IMG/VR virus record: IMGVR_UViG_3300028394_000045
Span: 62,001 to 126,000 of that record
DNA from: a virus
Length of the DNA stretch: 64,000 nt
Direction: 5' to 3' (one strand)
Position numbers and translations under genes: made by a program. The notes beneath the pieces were generated by a model that did not search any database, was not told the DNA's origin, and saw only the letters and a list, made by a program, of their open reading frames with translations. This document shows positions 7,214 to 15,816 of this stretch, piece after piece (positions within the stretch are counted from its first letter, which is position 1; every line of letters begins with the position of its first letter).

Positions 7214-8116
7214 TTATTGTTTAAGTTCTGCTATATATTGCCATTGATTTTTTGAGGTAGTAGTAATATTGTCGCTAGAGCAACTGCTCTTGCATATTGT
7301 GTTACATTCTGATGTATTCCATGATTTTTGAATGTCCTCAAAATCATTGTCAAATCCTATAAAATCTTTTTGTCTATCTCCAAGAATACAGCAAGGACTC
7401 AATCTGCCTTGCGCATCGATATATGCGCTTTGTTCAGACAATGCAAAACAATCAATTGGTCCTGTTTTTGGTTCAGGTATGGTCCAGGTTGTTGCACGTT
7501 TTAAATTATCGATCAATGGCCTATTGCTGATTTTGGCACGAAACCAAAAAAATCCCATGTCACGGGCTAGTTGTTCACACTGATGCACCTGGTGTTCATT
7601 GTGTTGATATACTAACATATCCCAGTGTGCTCGTCCGCCTGCATTGATATAAGTTTCAGCATTGGTCATGAGTTTGGTCCAATTTACATTTTTTCGATAT
7701 ATTGCATTGGTATTTTCTAAGCCATCAATACTGAATACCACATAATCCCGTTGCCTGTTCAGTATCGTTCCCAGAGTATTCCACCATCTAGCAGATTGTA
7801 ATGCTCCGTTTGTATTCATACCCAGCGTGATTTCTGGGTTGATAGATCGAAAGTATTGATATATGTCCAGAGTATGTTTGCCGGCCGCCGGGTCTCCATA
7901 CAAGCCGCACATGTACATCTTGTGTAGCTTGGCAATATGTGTGTTATCAAAATGTTGAATTATTTGGTCAATGGTCAGATGATGTTGAAAATTTTTATCA
8001 AAGTTGGGATCTAGTTCTCGAGAACACAACGCACATGCAGCCTGACACACATCTGTGGGTTCTAGATGTAATTCTTTGATGTCACGACGTTGCAGCACTG
8101 GTATAGTTATATTCAT
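7214..8116 (-). CDS. Radical SAM protein with C-terminal SPASM-like Cys cluster
   Basis: This 300-aa protein carries the radical SAM motif C24-x3-C28-x2-C31 (D-V-C-Q-A-A-C-A-L-C) after a first beta strand (K-E-L-H-L-E-P). A later F-S-I-D-G-L strand is typical of the TIM-barrel core. The C-terminus has a SPASM-like set: C223, C242/C243 in S-P-C-C, C271, C275 and C279, which could bind one or two extra 4Fe-4S clusters. Unlike the other radical SAM proteins here, it lacks the N-terminal Cys-rich region and is short. It lies 4 nt downstream of a PLP-enzyme-like gene on the same strand, so the two are probably co-expressed. SPASM enzymes commonly modify peptides or proteins, but the substrate here is unknown. 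Confidence 0.8.
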   Translation of the reverse strand: MNITIPVLQRRDIKELHLEPTDVCQAACALCSRELDPNFDKNFQHHLTIDQIIQHFDNTHIAKLHKMYMCGLYGDPAAGKHTLDIYQYFRSINPEITLGMNTNGALQSARWWNTLGTILNRQRDYVVFSIDGLENTNAIYRKNVNWTKLMTNAETYINAGGRAHWDMLVYQHNEHQVHQCEQLARDMGFFWFRAKISNRPLIDNLKRATTWTIPEPKTGPIDCFALSEQSAYIDAQGRLSPCCILGDRQKDFIGFDNDFEDIQKSWNTSECNTICKSSCSSDNITTTSKNQWQYIAELKQ

Positions 8117-8120
8117 GTTG

Positions 8121-9182
8121 CTAATATAGTTGTAATTTTTTTAGTAGATCTTGATTTTCAAATAGCATGCCTAAATTATATCTATTTTTCTGCTGATTGT
8201 ATGCACTGATCCAGGTATGGTTATCAGCACGGCCAATGCTGGTGTAATCATCTCCGCGCCCAAAATGCACAACCTTGGTGGCAATGAGACCTAACTTGTT
8301 GCACCAATATTGTTGTTGATCCTGATACTTGGTCACATTATAATCAACAGGAAATGTATTGATAATATCTAGTGCCAAGCCGGCTCCTAGGCGATTGCAT
8401 ATATTCTCATCGTTGCTGATTTGCAATGGATCACTAGGTTTGTTCTTGCACATACGCACAGCTATTTTAGCGCATTGAACAGGAAAAGTCTTGCTTAAAC
8501 TAAAAGTAATTTGCTCTATGCACTCGGCACTGAGATCAATATCCACAGCATTATTGCTGTTAGGCAGATAGATAAAATCTACCAACAGCTTGATTCCTAT
8601 GCGATTGCACTCATCAACCAACCAATCAAAATTTTGATGTTTGTCTCCGGTAAGTGCAAACGGGTAACTACAAATACATATATCGTTGGGTTTTAAGTCG
8701 TCATCTTCGATAAACGCCCATGATATGCCCACACTGTTCCAGATGTCGATATGCCACCAGTAGTCGCCTTTGAAAATACGAAACCTGCGGTCTTTGTTCA
8801 CAAGATAGAAGTTGATAAAACTTTCTTGTGACCCGGCACTGAATCCCGTGTATCGAAACAAATCAAAATTGTGTAAGCGATATCGTGTGCCTCTGGAGAT
8901 CCAAGATTTAAATTGTTGTTCAAACTCTTGCACTACCCAGGGATTTACAAGATGCCGGTTAATGTTCTGATTCTGCACAAACTCCATCACCTCAGGATCT
9001 TTAATGCTGTTGCCGCTGCTGAATATGCCGTGAGTTCGCAGCCTCACATGTTCAAAACCACTGCTGAGGGGGTATGCCCAAATATACTCACCAGGCACAT
9101 CCAGCTGATTGGTAGCACCGGCCAAAGACAGTACCCAGGCTATCTGTTTTATTTGATTGATATCTGCTGTAGTAGTTGACAT
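8121..9182 (-). CDS. PLP-dependent aminotransferase-like protein (fold type I), copy 2
   Basis: This 353-aa protein resembles a small fold-type I PLP enzyme. L-L-V-D-F-I-Y (Asp202, which would face the pyridine nitrogen) is followed by I-T-F-S-L-S-K-T-F, where Lys231 is the expected Schiff-base lysine. S-A-G-S-Q-E-S-F (115-122) is placed like the phosphate-cup glycine/serine turn. The length is somewhat below usual aminotransferases (about 370-430 aa) and the C-terminal domain looks reduced. It is a clear paralogue of the 351-aa protein at 9612-10667; both share D-L-S-A-E/D-C-I followed by T-F-S-L-S-K. Its start overlaps the end of the 159-aa gene by 34 nt. The reaction and substrate are unknown. 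Confidence 0.65.
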   Translation of the reverse strand: MSTTTADINQIKQIAWVLSLAGATNQLDVPGEYIWAYPLSSGFEHVRLRTHGIFSSGNSIKDPEVMEFVQNQNINRHLVNPWVVQEFEQQFKSWISRGTRYRLHNFDLFRYTGFSAGSQESFINFYLVNKDRRFRIFKGDYWWHIDIWNSVGISWAFIEDDDLKPNDICICSYPFALTGDKHQNFDWLVDECNRIGIKLLVDFIYLPNSNNAVDIDLSAECIEQITFSLSKTFPVQCAKIAVRMCKNKPSDPLQISNDENICNRLGAGLALDIINTFPVDYNVTKYQDQQQYWCNKLGLIATKVVHFGRGDDYTSIGRADNHTWISAYNQQKNRYNLGMLFENQDLLKKLQLY

Positions 9183-9628
9183 GCTGTGATGTAATAATTA
9201 TAATCTTCTTGCCAGTGTGGGTCATTGTTGTTTTTGGTATGGCGAGTGTGCAATATCCATGTCAACACTGGCATAGTAAGATCCAACACAAAATCCCCAT
9301 TGGGGCCAAAAAACAAACAGCTAGGATACACAGCACCATCAACTGCACGAAACTCGCTATGCCATATTAGTTCTTCAAGATCATATCCATCTACTGTCAG
9401 TCGGGCAAGTTCAAAACTTCTATCACGTACAATTTGATTATTTTCAACCACTGTGTCATGTGGTTGCTTATCCCAATGTGTGATCACTATGGATACTGCA
9501 CCCTGGGTGGACGGAACATCAAAATCATATACTTCGAGCACCGTGCCGGAATACAATTCTTCATGATTGATAGAAATTTTGCATCGTGGCTGATCTATGA
9601 TGTTGATAAATTCAAGATGTAGTTTCAT
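9149..9628 (-). CDS. Conserved-looking 159-aa protein between two PLP-like genes
   Basis: I place the start at ATG 9628 (M-K-L-H-L-E-F-I-N) rather than at an upstream ATG, because the N-terminal extension reads like noise and lies inside the upstream gene. The protein is beta-rich (I-S-I-N-H-E, V-L-E-V-Y-D-F-D-V, A-V-S-I-V-I-T-H-W) with a later Y-P-S-C-L-F-F-G-P-N-G-D-F segment. It could be a beta-sandwich binding domain. It overlaps the upstream PLP-like gene by 17 nt and the downstream one by 34 nt, so the three are tightly coupled and may act together. No catalytic motif was recognised. Confidence 0.6.
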   Translation of the reverse strand: MKLHLEFINIIDQPRCKISINHEELYSGTVLEVYDFDVPSTQGAVSIVITHWDKQPHDTVVENNQIVRDRSFELARLTVDGYDLEELIWHSEFRAVDGAVYPSCLFFGPNGDFVLDLTMPVLTWILHTRHTKNNNDPHWQEDYNYYITACQLLQQISIK

Positions 9629-10667
9629 TTTGTAAGTGACTGAACAAGTCCCAGTGATTATATATTGCAGACAAACAAATTCTGTTTTGGAATTGACCAG
9701 CATCAAGATCCAGCTGGTACGTATGCAATAGACCACTGCGATTGTACTGGCTCCAGTCTGCATCGCCAATGGCAAATATAACAGATTGACTGGGAGTCAG
9801 ACCAAGATATCCGCATACTTGCTGTTGTTTTTCCTGATATAGTTTTGCAATGTAGTCACTGGAAAATTTTTGTATGATTTTTAACCCCACCCAGGCACTT
9901 AGGCTGTTATTGTAGTGAGTAGAGTGATGCAGCTTTTGCCCATCAAAAATATTTGGTTTAGTAAATCTCACACCGATACGCAGTCTTGCCACAGTAAACG
10001 CTTTGCTAAGACTGAAAGTCACTGTGTCAATGCAGTCTGCACTGAGATCTGCGCTGACGCCGCGACTGATAAAATAGTAGCAACAATCAACCAACACCGG
10101 TATGCCCAGTTGATTGCATTTCTCTAATACCTGATCAAAATTTTCTAATTGCGTACCGGTATCACAAAAAGGTAAACTCACTACCAGTGCGTCCCCGGCT
10201 GTTAACGGGTCAGCCTCGGATATCATACTCCATGGGGTATTATTACTGATCCAAGTTTTTAGATGATAAAAGTATTCGCCCACGAAGCATCGCATGCGTC
10301 TTGATCTATATCGATAATAAAAACTATCAAAACTCTGAGTAGTGCCGCTGCTGAAATCAGCCTGATATTGATCTAATCCAGTGATTTTGTTCACAGAATT
10401 TTGAGAGATCCATTTGGGCATGCTGTGAACAAAATCATTGAGATTTTGCGGACGATTCAATCCGTCTTGTAGTAGATCCTGGGAAAATATCTCTCTAATG
10501 TAATCACAAAATTCTGGTGGTTCTACAGCTCGTGACCCTTGCAACACAAATCTGACTTGATTTCTAGTGGAAAAAAAATCTGTTTGTTCACAGGCAGCAA
10601 TTGCCCAACTTAACTGTGTTGCTCGATCAAGCAATTTCTGCATCCGTTGAATATGAAGTGAAGCCAT
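9612..10667 (-). CDS. PLP-dependent aminotransferase-like protein (fold type I), copy 1
   Basis: This 351-aa protein is a paralogue of the protein at 8121-9182. Putative PLP contacts are Asp194 in V-L-V-D-C-C and Lys222 in T-F-S-L-S-K-A-F; S-S-G-T-T-Q-S-F (106-113) would be the phosphate-binding turn. The annotated start gives a 41-nt overlap with gp46; Met9 (ATG at 10643) is an alternative that better matches the paralogue's N-terminal length. The duplicated enzyme pair around a small beta-rich protein suggests a heteromeric complex or successive reactions. It lies downstream of gp46 in the same strand run. Confidence 0.65.
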   Translation of the reverse strand: MASLHIQRMQKLLDRATQLSWAIAACEQTDFFSTRNQVRFVLQGSRAVEPPEFCDYIREIFSQDLLQDGLNRPQNLNDFVHSMPKWISQNSVNKITGLDQYQADFSSGTTQSFDSFYYRYRSRRMRCFVGEYFYHLKTWISNNTPWSMISEADPLTAGDALVVSLPFCDTGTQLENFDQVLEKCNQLGIPVLVDCCYYFISRGVSADLSADCIDTVTFSLSKAFTVARLRIGVRFTKPNIFDGQKLHHSTHYNNSLSAWVGLKIIQKFSSDYIAKLYQEKQQQVCGYLGLTPSQSVIFAIGDADWSQYNRSGLLHTYQLDLDAGQFQNRICLSAIYNHWDLFSHLQNETTS

Positions 10668-12390
10668 TCTCTTTTATCACCTTGAGAATGTTCTCTACCC
10701 TGCTGGTCAGTTCGTCTCTATGACTCACAAGCCAAATGCTCTTGTGTCGTTCGCGACTCATCTTCTTTAACAGGGCCAGGGCATTCTCTACGCCTTGGGT
10801 GTCCAAGCCGGAGTCAATCATCTCGTCAATGAACAAGATGTTGATGGGTTCATACAAACTCTCCCACACATCGCGGAACGCCCAACTCATGCTGAGGATC
10901 AATCGGTTACGCTCACCTCGGCTCAAGTTGTCAAAGTCCAATTCACGACCTAGTTCTTCAATGCTCACTGTAAGATCGTTCTGGAACTTCACAGTATGTG
11001 GTAATCCGATACGATCAAGATAGTGTGTGAGTCTGCTGTTGAGATAACTCAAGTTTTGATCAATGATCTTCTTACGCACAAAACTGTCTTTGCTGGTGAG
11101 CAGTTTGAGCAAAAACTCTTGATGCTCTTGTAATCTAGTGTATTCGTTTAGCGTGTCATACGAAACTACTTGCAGGGCTTGATTCTGCATGTCTGCGATC
11201 TGTTCGCTGTAAGGATCAGTCTCTGCGGATCGTGTGACAAGATCCTTGTTTAGGGTATCCACAGTGTTCTTGTGATTCAGTGCCTGTTCGAGGCTGTCAT
11301 AGAACACCCGGGGTGCTTGCCCTAGTTCGCCAAGTTCTCGCAATCGATCTTGATGTTCGGATCGTTGCGTGTCGTTGGTCAGCACTTGCAATGAGATTTC
11401 TAGCAGAGTCTTTTCACGCTGTGCTTTCACAGTGTCAAGACTGTTGTCGTGTATGTCTGTGCCGCAGGCAAAACACTTGTGGCTGGCAATCTGCGTGAGA
11501 TCTTTTTCAATCTGAGCCATTTGCTTCAGCAGTTTGGTATCGTCGGCATCAATCTGCCGTATCCAACGATTGGCTTCGTCTATGGATTTTTTACGAGCAT
11601 GGTATGCGTCGAGATCTCTGTGTGCTTGTACCTCCGCTGCAATATCGATGTGTTCAAGGTCAGCAATACCTTGTGCTAGACCTTCAGTATCTTCTGTTTG
11701 TTTGCGTAGCCACAAGGTTCTGCGTTTCTCTAAACTGACAATCTGTTCTTCGATGCGTTTGTTGGCTTCTTGCACCGCACGGATACGCAGTTCTTCTGCT
11801 TGGATAGAATCTTTGGTTTGTCTGTTGAGTTCTTTGATACGATCGGCACGCTCACTCAGCAGCGTGATACCCAGCAGTTGTTCAATGATTGTGCGCTGTT
11901 CATTGGCCTTGAGACTCAAGAAAGGCGGTGTGTAAGTGTTCAGTGCTACAATATGCTGGAACATGTCATGGCTCATGCCCAACACACGCTCGATAGCTTC
12001 TTGTGTTTCTCTTGAATCACCTTGTGCTTCGTCCTGTGCTGCTTGATGCTCGTCGTTTACATAGAACTTGAGAACATTGGGTTTGCGACCGCGCTCAATT
12101 CGATAGTTCTGCCCGCCCACAGAGAAGTCCAGGCTCACAAGCATGTGCTTGGCATTGGTCTTGTTTACTAGATTGTCTTTACGAATGTTTGATAATGCTT
12201 GGCCATACAATGCATAGCTTAGTGCATTGATGATTGTGGTCTTGCCTGTGCCATTGCGAGATCCATCGCCTCCCATGTCCAAGTTTTCGCCCAGCACCAA
12301 GGTAAGGTCCGATCGATCAAAGTCAATGGCCTGCGTGGTATTGCCTACGCTCATGAAGTTTTTTACTGTGAGGTCACGAAGATGTATCAT
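10627..12390 (-). CDS. 46: gp46 recombination endonuclease subunit (Rad50/SbcC-like ATPase)
   Basis: This 587-aa SMC-like ATPase has a Walker A motif G-S-R-N-G-T-G-K-T-T (43-52), a long coiled coil with a zinc-hook pair C306-F-A-C309, an ABC signature L-S-R-G-E-R-N in the C-terminal lobe, and a Walker B I-L-F-I-D-E-M with a D-loop S-G-L-D. With gp47 it forms the nuclease complex that resects DNA ends for recombination-dependent replication in T4-like phages. K-N-F-M-S-V-G-N near the N-terminus is typical of gp46. A sigma70-like promoter lies only 11 nt before the ATG. A radical SAM gene separates it from gp47. Confidence 0.95.
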   Translation of the reverse strand: MIHLRDLTVKNFMSVGNTTQAIDFDRSDLTLVLGENLDMGGDGSRNGTGKTTIINALSYALYGQALSNIRKDNLVNKTNAKHMLVSLDFSVGGQNYRIERGRKPNVLKFYVNDEHQAAQDEAQGDSRETQEAIERVLGMSHDMFQHIVALNTYTPPFLSLKANEQRTIIEQLLGITLLSERADRIKELNRQTKDSIQAEELRIRAVQEANKRIEEQIVSLEKRRTLWLRKQTEDTEGLAQGIADLEHIDIAAEVQAHRDLDAYHARKKSIDEANRWIRQIDADDTKLLKQMAQIEKDLTQIASHKCFACGTDIHDNSLDTVKAQREKTLLEISLQVLTNDTQRSEHQDRLRELGELGQAPRVFYDSLEQALNHKNTVDTLNKDLVTRSAETDPYSEQIADMQNQALQVVSYDTLNEYTRLQEHQEFLLKLLTSKDSFVRKKIIDQNLSYLNSRLTHYLDRIGLPHTVKFQNDLTVSIEELGRELDFDNLSRGERNRLILSMSWAFRDVWESLYEPINILFIDEMIDSGLDTQGVENALALLKKMSRERHKSIWLVSHRDELTSRVENILKVIKENGFTSYSTDAEIA

Positions 12391-12401
12391 AAGTGTTTGA
12401 C

Positions 12402-12430
12402 ATTATAACAATATTACCTGTAGATGTAAA
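12402..12430 (-). promoter_or_regulatory. Sigma70-like promoter for gp46
   Basis: The minus strand reads TTTACA (12430-12425), a 17-nt spacer, then TATAAT (12407-12402). The -35 box lies just after the stop codon of the upstream radical SAM gene. The ATG of gp46 is 11 nt past the -10 box, so a transcript from the usual position would have a leader of about 5 nt with no room for a Shine-Dalgarno site. Confidence 0.65.
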
Positions 12431-12431
12431 C

Positions 12432-13925
12432 CTACATACCCATGGCATGTGCTATTTCGGCATGAGTGCTTGAAAAATTTTGTCCTCGTATGCGATCAAA
12501 GTGTCTACTGAGAGACACAAACCCAACTCCATCTGAACCAGGAAATGACTTTATAGTAGTTAAAATGCTGCTCATCTCGGGCCAAGGATGATCTTGAAAT
12601 TTTTCAAGTATCAATTTTTTAGCAAGTGGAGTGAGATTCTTGATACTGAATTCTTTAGGCGAATCAAGATAGTTAACATTAACAGGTAATCCTAATTTGT
12701 CTGCCCAGATTAATAGTTCATCAAGATAAAAAATATTCATGATACTGATAGTTGGCATTATACTAATTTTTAGATTTGATAAAGAGAGATCTACCAATTT
12801 ACGAATGTTTGATGTTACCTGCTGCCATGAACCCCCGCGTTCGAGATCAAACCGTGCTCCTACGTTGTCGATGCTAAAATGTATATCTACATGAGCAAAA
12901 TGTTGCCAATGTTTGATGAGATGATCAGGATAGACGGAGCCATTGCTATTGTAATGTAATCTTATATGTTTTGCATGTTCTTGTTCCACTGCCTGTGACA
13001 CCAGTTGGTGTAGAGGTTTGATTAAAAACGGTTCTCCGCCATACATATCAATATTAGTCAATGAAGGCAGCAGATCAGATATCTCTTGCATGATTTTGTT
13101 GTCTGACTCGGCCCAGTTAAACGATCTTATGGGTAAAATTCCACTGATTGATTGTACTTCTTGTGCAAACAATGAACTGGCCTTTGGAGTGCATATACGA
13201 CATTTAAAATTGCATGTGTTGCCCGGAGCAATATCTAAACTGGTAATTTTGGGATCATCCAGATACTTGGTCAACAGATCTTTCTTCAACAATCGCATGT
13301 GCATTGTACGGTTGCTGGTTAGTCCGTGTTCCTCGAGATTCCAACAATGATCACATCCTGATACTTTTTTTCCAGATAACAAATTTTGTCTAAGTTGGTT
13401 GTACCCCTGATTATGAAACAATTGATCTATTGAGTTCCCAACAGCATTGCCAACTGGATCTTGGTAAACACAACATGGCTTGGCGTCTCCGGACTGATCG
13501 ATCATCATATGAGACCAAGGCATGGGGCATAAAGTTGCCGGCAATACAAAACCGCTAGACATGGGTTTGGTATCGGTTATATTCACTTGTATCGATTGGA
13601 ATGAAACATTATCTCCAGAATTTTCAAAAGCAATGGCATCAAGTTTGAATGTGAGATCAACTGGAACGCATAACAATACGAAAAAATTGGATACATCTAT
13701 CAATGTTGCGGCTTGATATAAATGTTCCAGCAATTGATCAGATACATCGTGTTTGGTATAAAATACCAATCGATCGTTGAGAGAAAATTCTTGCTGATGA
13801 TGCTGTTGTAAAATTTTATAGGCCTGTGATGGGCCTTTGGTGAGATCTGCCAGATCAACAAAACATTTTATTAAATATTTTTTAGATAGGTCATGTTTCA
13901 ACTGATCAACTGTGAGAGTGCTCAT
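12432..13925 (-). CDS. Radical SAM protein with N-terminal extension and twitch-like Cys region
   Basis: This is a 497-aa protein. Residues 1-125 form a separate domain sharing the pattern I-D-V-S-N-F-F-V-L-L with the N-terminus of the 572-aa radical SAM protein at 56225-57943. A Cys-rich region follows: C133 in L-C-P-M-P-W, C151/C152 in K-P-C-C, and C191/C194 in C-D-H-C-W. The core has C238-x3-C242-x2-C245 (N-T-C-N-F-K-C-R-I-C) and the SAM-binding Y-G-G-E-P (295-299). It sits exactly between gp47 and gp46 with 4-nt overlap to gp47, so it is co-expressed with recombination genes. The auxiliary cysteines before the core suggest a twitch/SPASM-type cluster. The substrate is unknown. Confidence 0.8.
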   Translation of the reverse strand: MSTLTVDQLKHDLSKKYLIKCFVDLADLTKGPSQAYKILQQHHQQEFSLNDRLVFYTKHDVSDQLLEHLYQAATLIDVSNFFVLLCVPVDLTFKLDAIAFENSGDNVSFQSIQVNITDTKPMSSGFVLPATLCPMPWSHMMIDQSGDAKPCCVYQDPVGNAVGNSIDQLFHNQGYNQLRQNLLSGKKVSGCDHCWNLEEHGLTSNRTMHMRLLKKDLLTKYLDDPKITSLDIAPGNTCNFKCRICTPKASSLFAQEVQSISGILPIRSFNWAESDNKIMQEISDLLPSLTNIDMYGGEPFLIKPLHQLVSQAVEQEHAKHIRLHYNSNGSVYPDHLIKHWQHFAHVDIHFSIDNVGARFDLERGGSWQQVTSNIRKLVDLSLSNLKISIMPTISIMNIFYLDELLIWADKLGLPVNVNYLDSPKEFSIKNLTPLAKKLILEKFQDHPWPEMSSILTTIKSFPGSDGVGFVSLSRHFDRIRGQNFSSTHAEIAHAMGM

Positions 13926-14938
13926 AGATTCTGGTAAATTTTCAACAGTAGTCGGTTATCGTAAAACTCCGATTCAATATTGGTGATCTGATCTGTCACA
14001 ATTTGATCTACTGATTCAAACTTGATCTCACCAGGCGCCATGTCTGTGTCCACAGAACTATTCTTGTTGGGTATCAGGGCCATCTCTCTGAGACTGTAGT
14101 CTTTGATGTAGGTTTCTTTGATGAAGTTGGCTTCTTCGTATGAAATCTCGATGTCCAAGTTCACACGAACATGCATGCGAGGTGCAAGTAATGCGGCTGC
14201 ATTGTCGATGATGTTGGCAAGACCTAACACACGATATCTGGGTTGATCGGGCCACGCATGATACACAGGATCCTGCCCCCACTCCAAGATGGTAAGACCG
14301 CGAGCATCGTCGCCGGCATCTGCGTAGTTGTGGGGAAATGCGTTGCCAATGTATGTAATGTTCTTTTTGGTTTGTCGTTTGTGGAAGTGACCAGTAAACA
14401 CATGTTCAAAATTGTTGAAGTCTTCTCTGCGAACCTCACCGTGATCCGGCATCTCTACCATAGCATTCATCAAATAACCGGGCAGTTCAAAATGCCCAAA
14501 CATATACTTGCCTTTTAGCTTGGGTATGCGTTTGTGATCATCACCACACAGCCAAGGAGCAATCACAACATCGCCACTGCTGAACCAATCGTTACAGATC
14601 TCCACATTGGGCAAATGTCGTGCCCACTCTACACTTTGGATATCACGCTTGTCACGATAGTATAGGTCGTGATTGCCTGGAATAAAGTAAACATGTTCAA
14701 AATTTGCATTCATGTGCTCTAGAGCCCTGAGGCTGTAGTTCAAGGTGACAATGTTGAGACTGGCTCTGTTGTTGTGCCAGTCGCCTAGGAACATGCAGGT
14801 TTCACAACCTTCCTCTCGTGCCTTGGCAGTGGCCCACTTCACAAAGTTTAAGCAGTCTTCATTGTGAGTGGTGCTGTTGGATTTAAGTCCAAAGTGGATG
14901 TCCGTGAAGATTGCGGCTTTGCGGAATAGATTGGTCAT
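13922..14938 (-). CDS. 47: gp47 recombination nuclease subunit (Mre11/SbcD-like)
   Basis: This 338-aa calcineurin-like phosphoesterase has all the metal motifs in order: D13-I-H15 (F-T-D-I-H-F-G), G-D53-W-H55-N, G-N89-H90-D91, and a later G-H-F-H-K-R. These bind two Mn ions and carry the nuclease activity of the gp46/gp47 complex, the phage counterpart of Mre11/Rad50. The length is normal for the family. It overlaps the upstream sulfotransferase-like gene and the downstream radical SAM gene by 4 nt each, so all are translated from one message. Confidence 0.95.
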   Translation of the reverse strand: MTNLFRKAAIFTDIHFGLKSNSTTHNEDCLNFVKWATAKAREEGCETCMFLGDWHNNRASLNIVTLNYSLRALEHMNANFEHVYFIPGNHDLYYRDKRDIQSVEWARHLPNVEICNDWFSSGDVVIAPWLCGDDHKRIPKLKGKYMFGHFELPGYLMNAMVEMPDHGEVRREDFNNFEHVFTGHFHKRQTKKNITYIGNAFPHNYADAGDDARGLTILEWGQDPVYHAWPDQPRYRVLGLANIIDNAAALLAPRMHVRVNLDIEISYEEANFIKETYIKDYSLREMALIPNKNSSVDTDMAPGEIKFESVDQIVTDQITNIESEFYDNRLLLKIYQNL

Positions 14939-15816
14939 GGTGTATAAAGTAGTTCTTTCAATTGTACACTAGTTGTAGGGAATGTGTCAAGCCCATGACA
15001 TCGGATTTCATATCCTAATTCTCTTAGTCTCCATTGTATCCATGCTTCGCTAACAATAGGTAAAGCATTCCAGGTTATAAAGTCACCATTTAGTATTGAG
15101 TCAATGATATAATTGCAAATTTTATCCTGATCGATGTGTTTTTGTAATTTGATATTTTGTTCATGATATGGCAACAATGCACTGATAGGTCGTTGAACAT
15201 CTAATTTCAAAAAATCTGCAATAGCCGTGATGGTATTCTCAAAATCATGTAGTAAATCCTTGACAAAAATATACCTACATCTTGGAGATTGCCATTTATC
15301 AGGAAAATACCATTCTACTTGAGATTGCCATGATGGAACAAGATACATGCTTAAGAATTCTCGATATATCCACACATCAATGTCCTTTATTGCGGTATCG
15401 GGAGCAATTGGCCAATTCTTGTATATTTTTTTATAATCCACCTCACTACCAATAAAATCAATCCACCGGTTGTACCACACCTTATCTATCCAATTGTTTA
15501 AATTAAGCAACACCGAATCAGTATCAGGGTATAGAAAAATTACCTGGTCAACTGATTGTAAAATCTCGTCGAGATGATTTTTTAGTGAATGATTCTTATC
15601 GGTCTTGGGATGCAATCTTACAAATTTACTATGATCGGAGCCACTTAGATATTGTCGCCAACCTTGCATATTCAGCAGATGGTTACCATCGAAATTATGA
15701 CTAGCACCATTGGCTCTAAATGGAGATGATAATTGGTCAGATGTTGATAGACTGGTCAAACACCATTCTACATAAGTGCCATATGCTCCGCCATTGAACA
15801 ATATTGGAACGGTCAT
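14935..15816 (-). CDS. Sulfotransferase-like hypothetical protein (paralogue of 5293-6345)
   Basis: I choose ATG 15816, which overlaps the gp55 stop in an ATGA arrangement; a longer reading from 15888 would run back inside gp55. The 293-aa protein begins V-P-I-L-F-N-G-G-A-Y-G-T-Y-V-E-W-C-L, which looks like a first strand plus P-loop-like turn, and contains a V-I-F-L-Y-P-D strand and a C-terminal helix ending D-T-F-P-T-T-S. The layout resembles sulfotransferase-type Rossmann proteins, but PAPS-binding residues cannot be confirmed. It shares its end pattern with the 350-aa protein at 5293-6345. It is placed between gp55 and gp47. Confidence 0.5.
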   Translation of the reverse strand: MTVPILFNGGAYGTYVEWCLTSLSTSDQLSSPFRANGASHNFDGNHLLNMQGWRQYLSGSDHSKFVRLHPKTDKNHSLKNHLDEILQSVDQVIFLYPDTDSVLLNLNNWIDKVWYNRWIDFIGSEVDYKKIYKNWPIAPDTAIKDIDVWIYREFLSMYLVPSWQSQVEWYFPDKWQSPRCRYIFVKDLLHDFENTITAIADFLKLDVQRPISALLPYHEQNIKLQKHIDQDKICNYIIDSILNGDFITWNALPIVSEAWIQWRLRELGYEIRCHGLDTFPTTSVQLKELLYTP

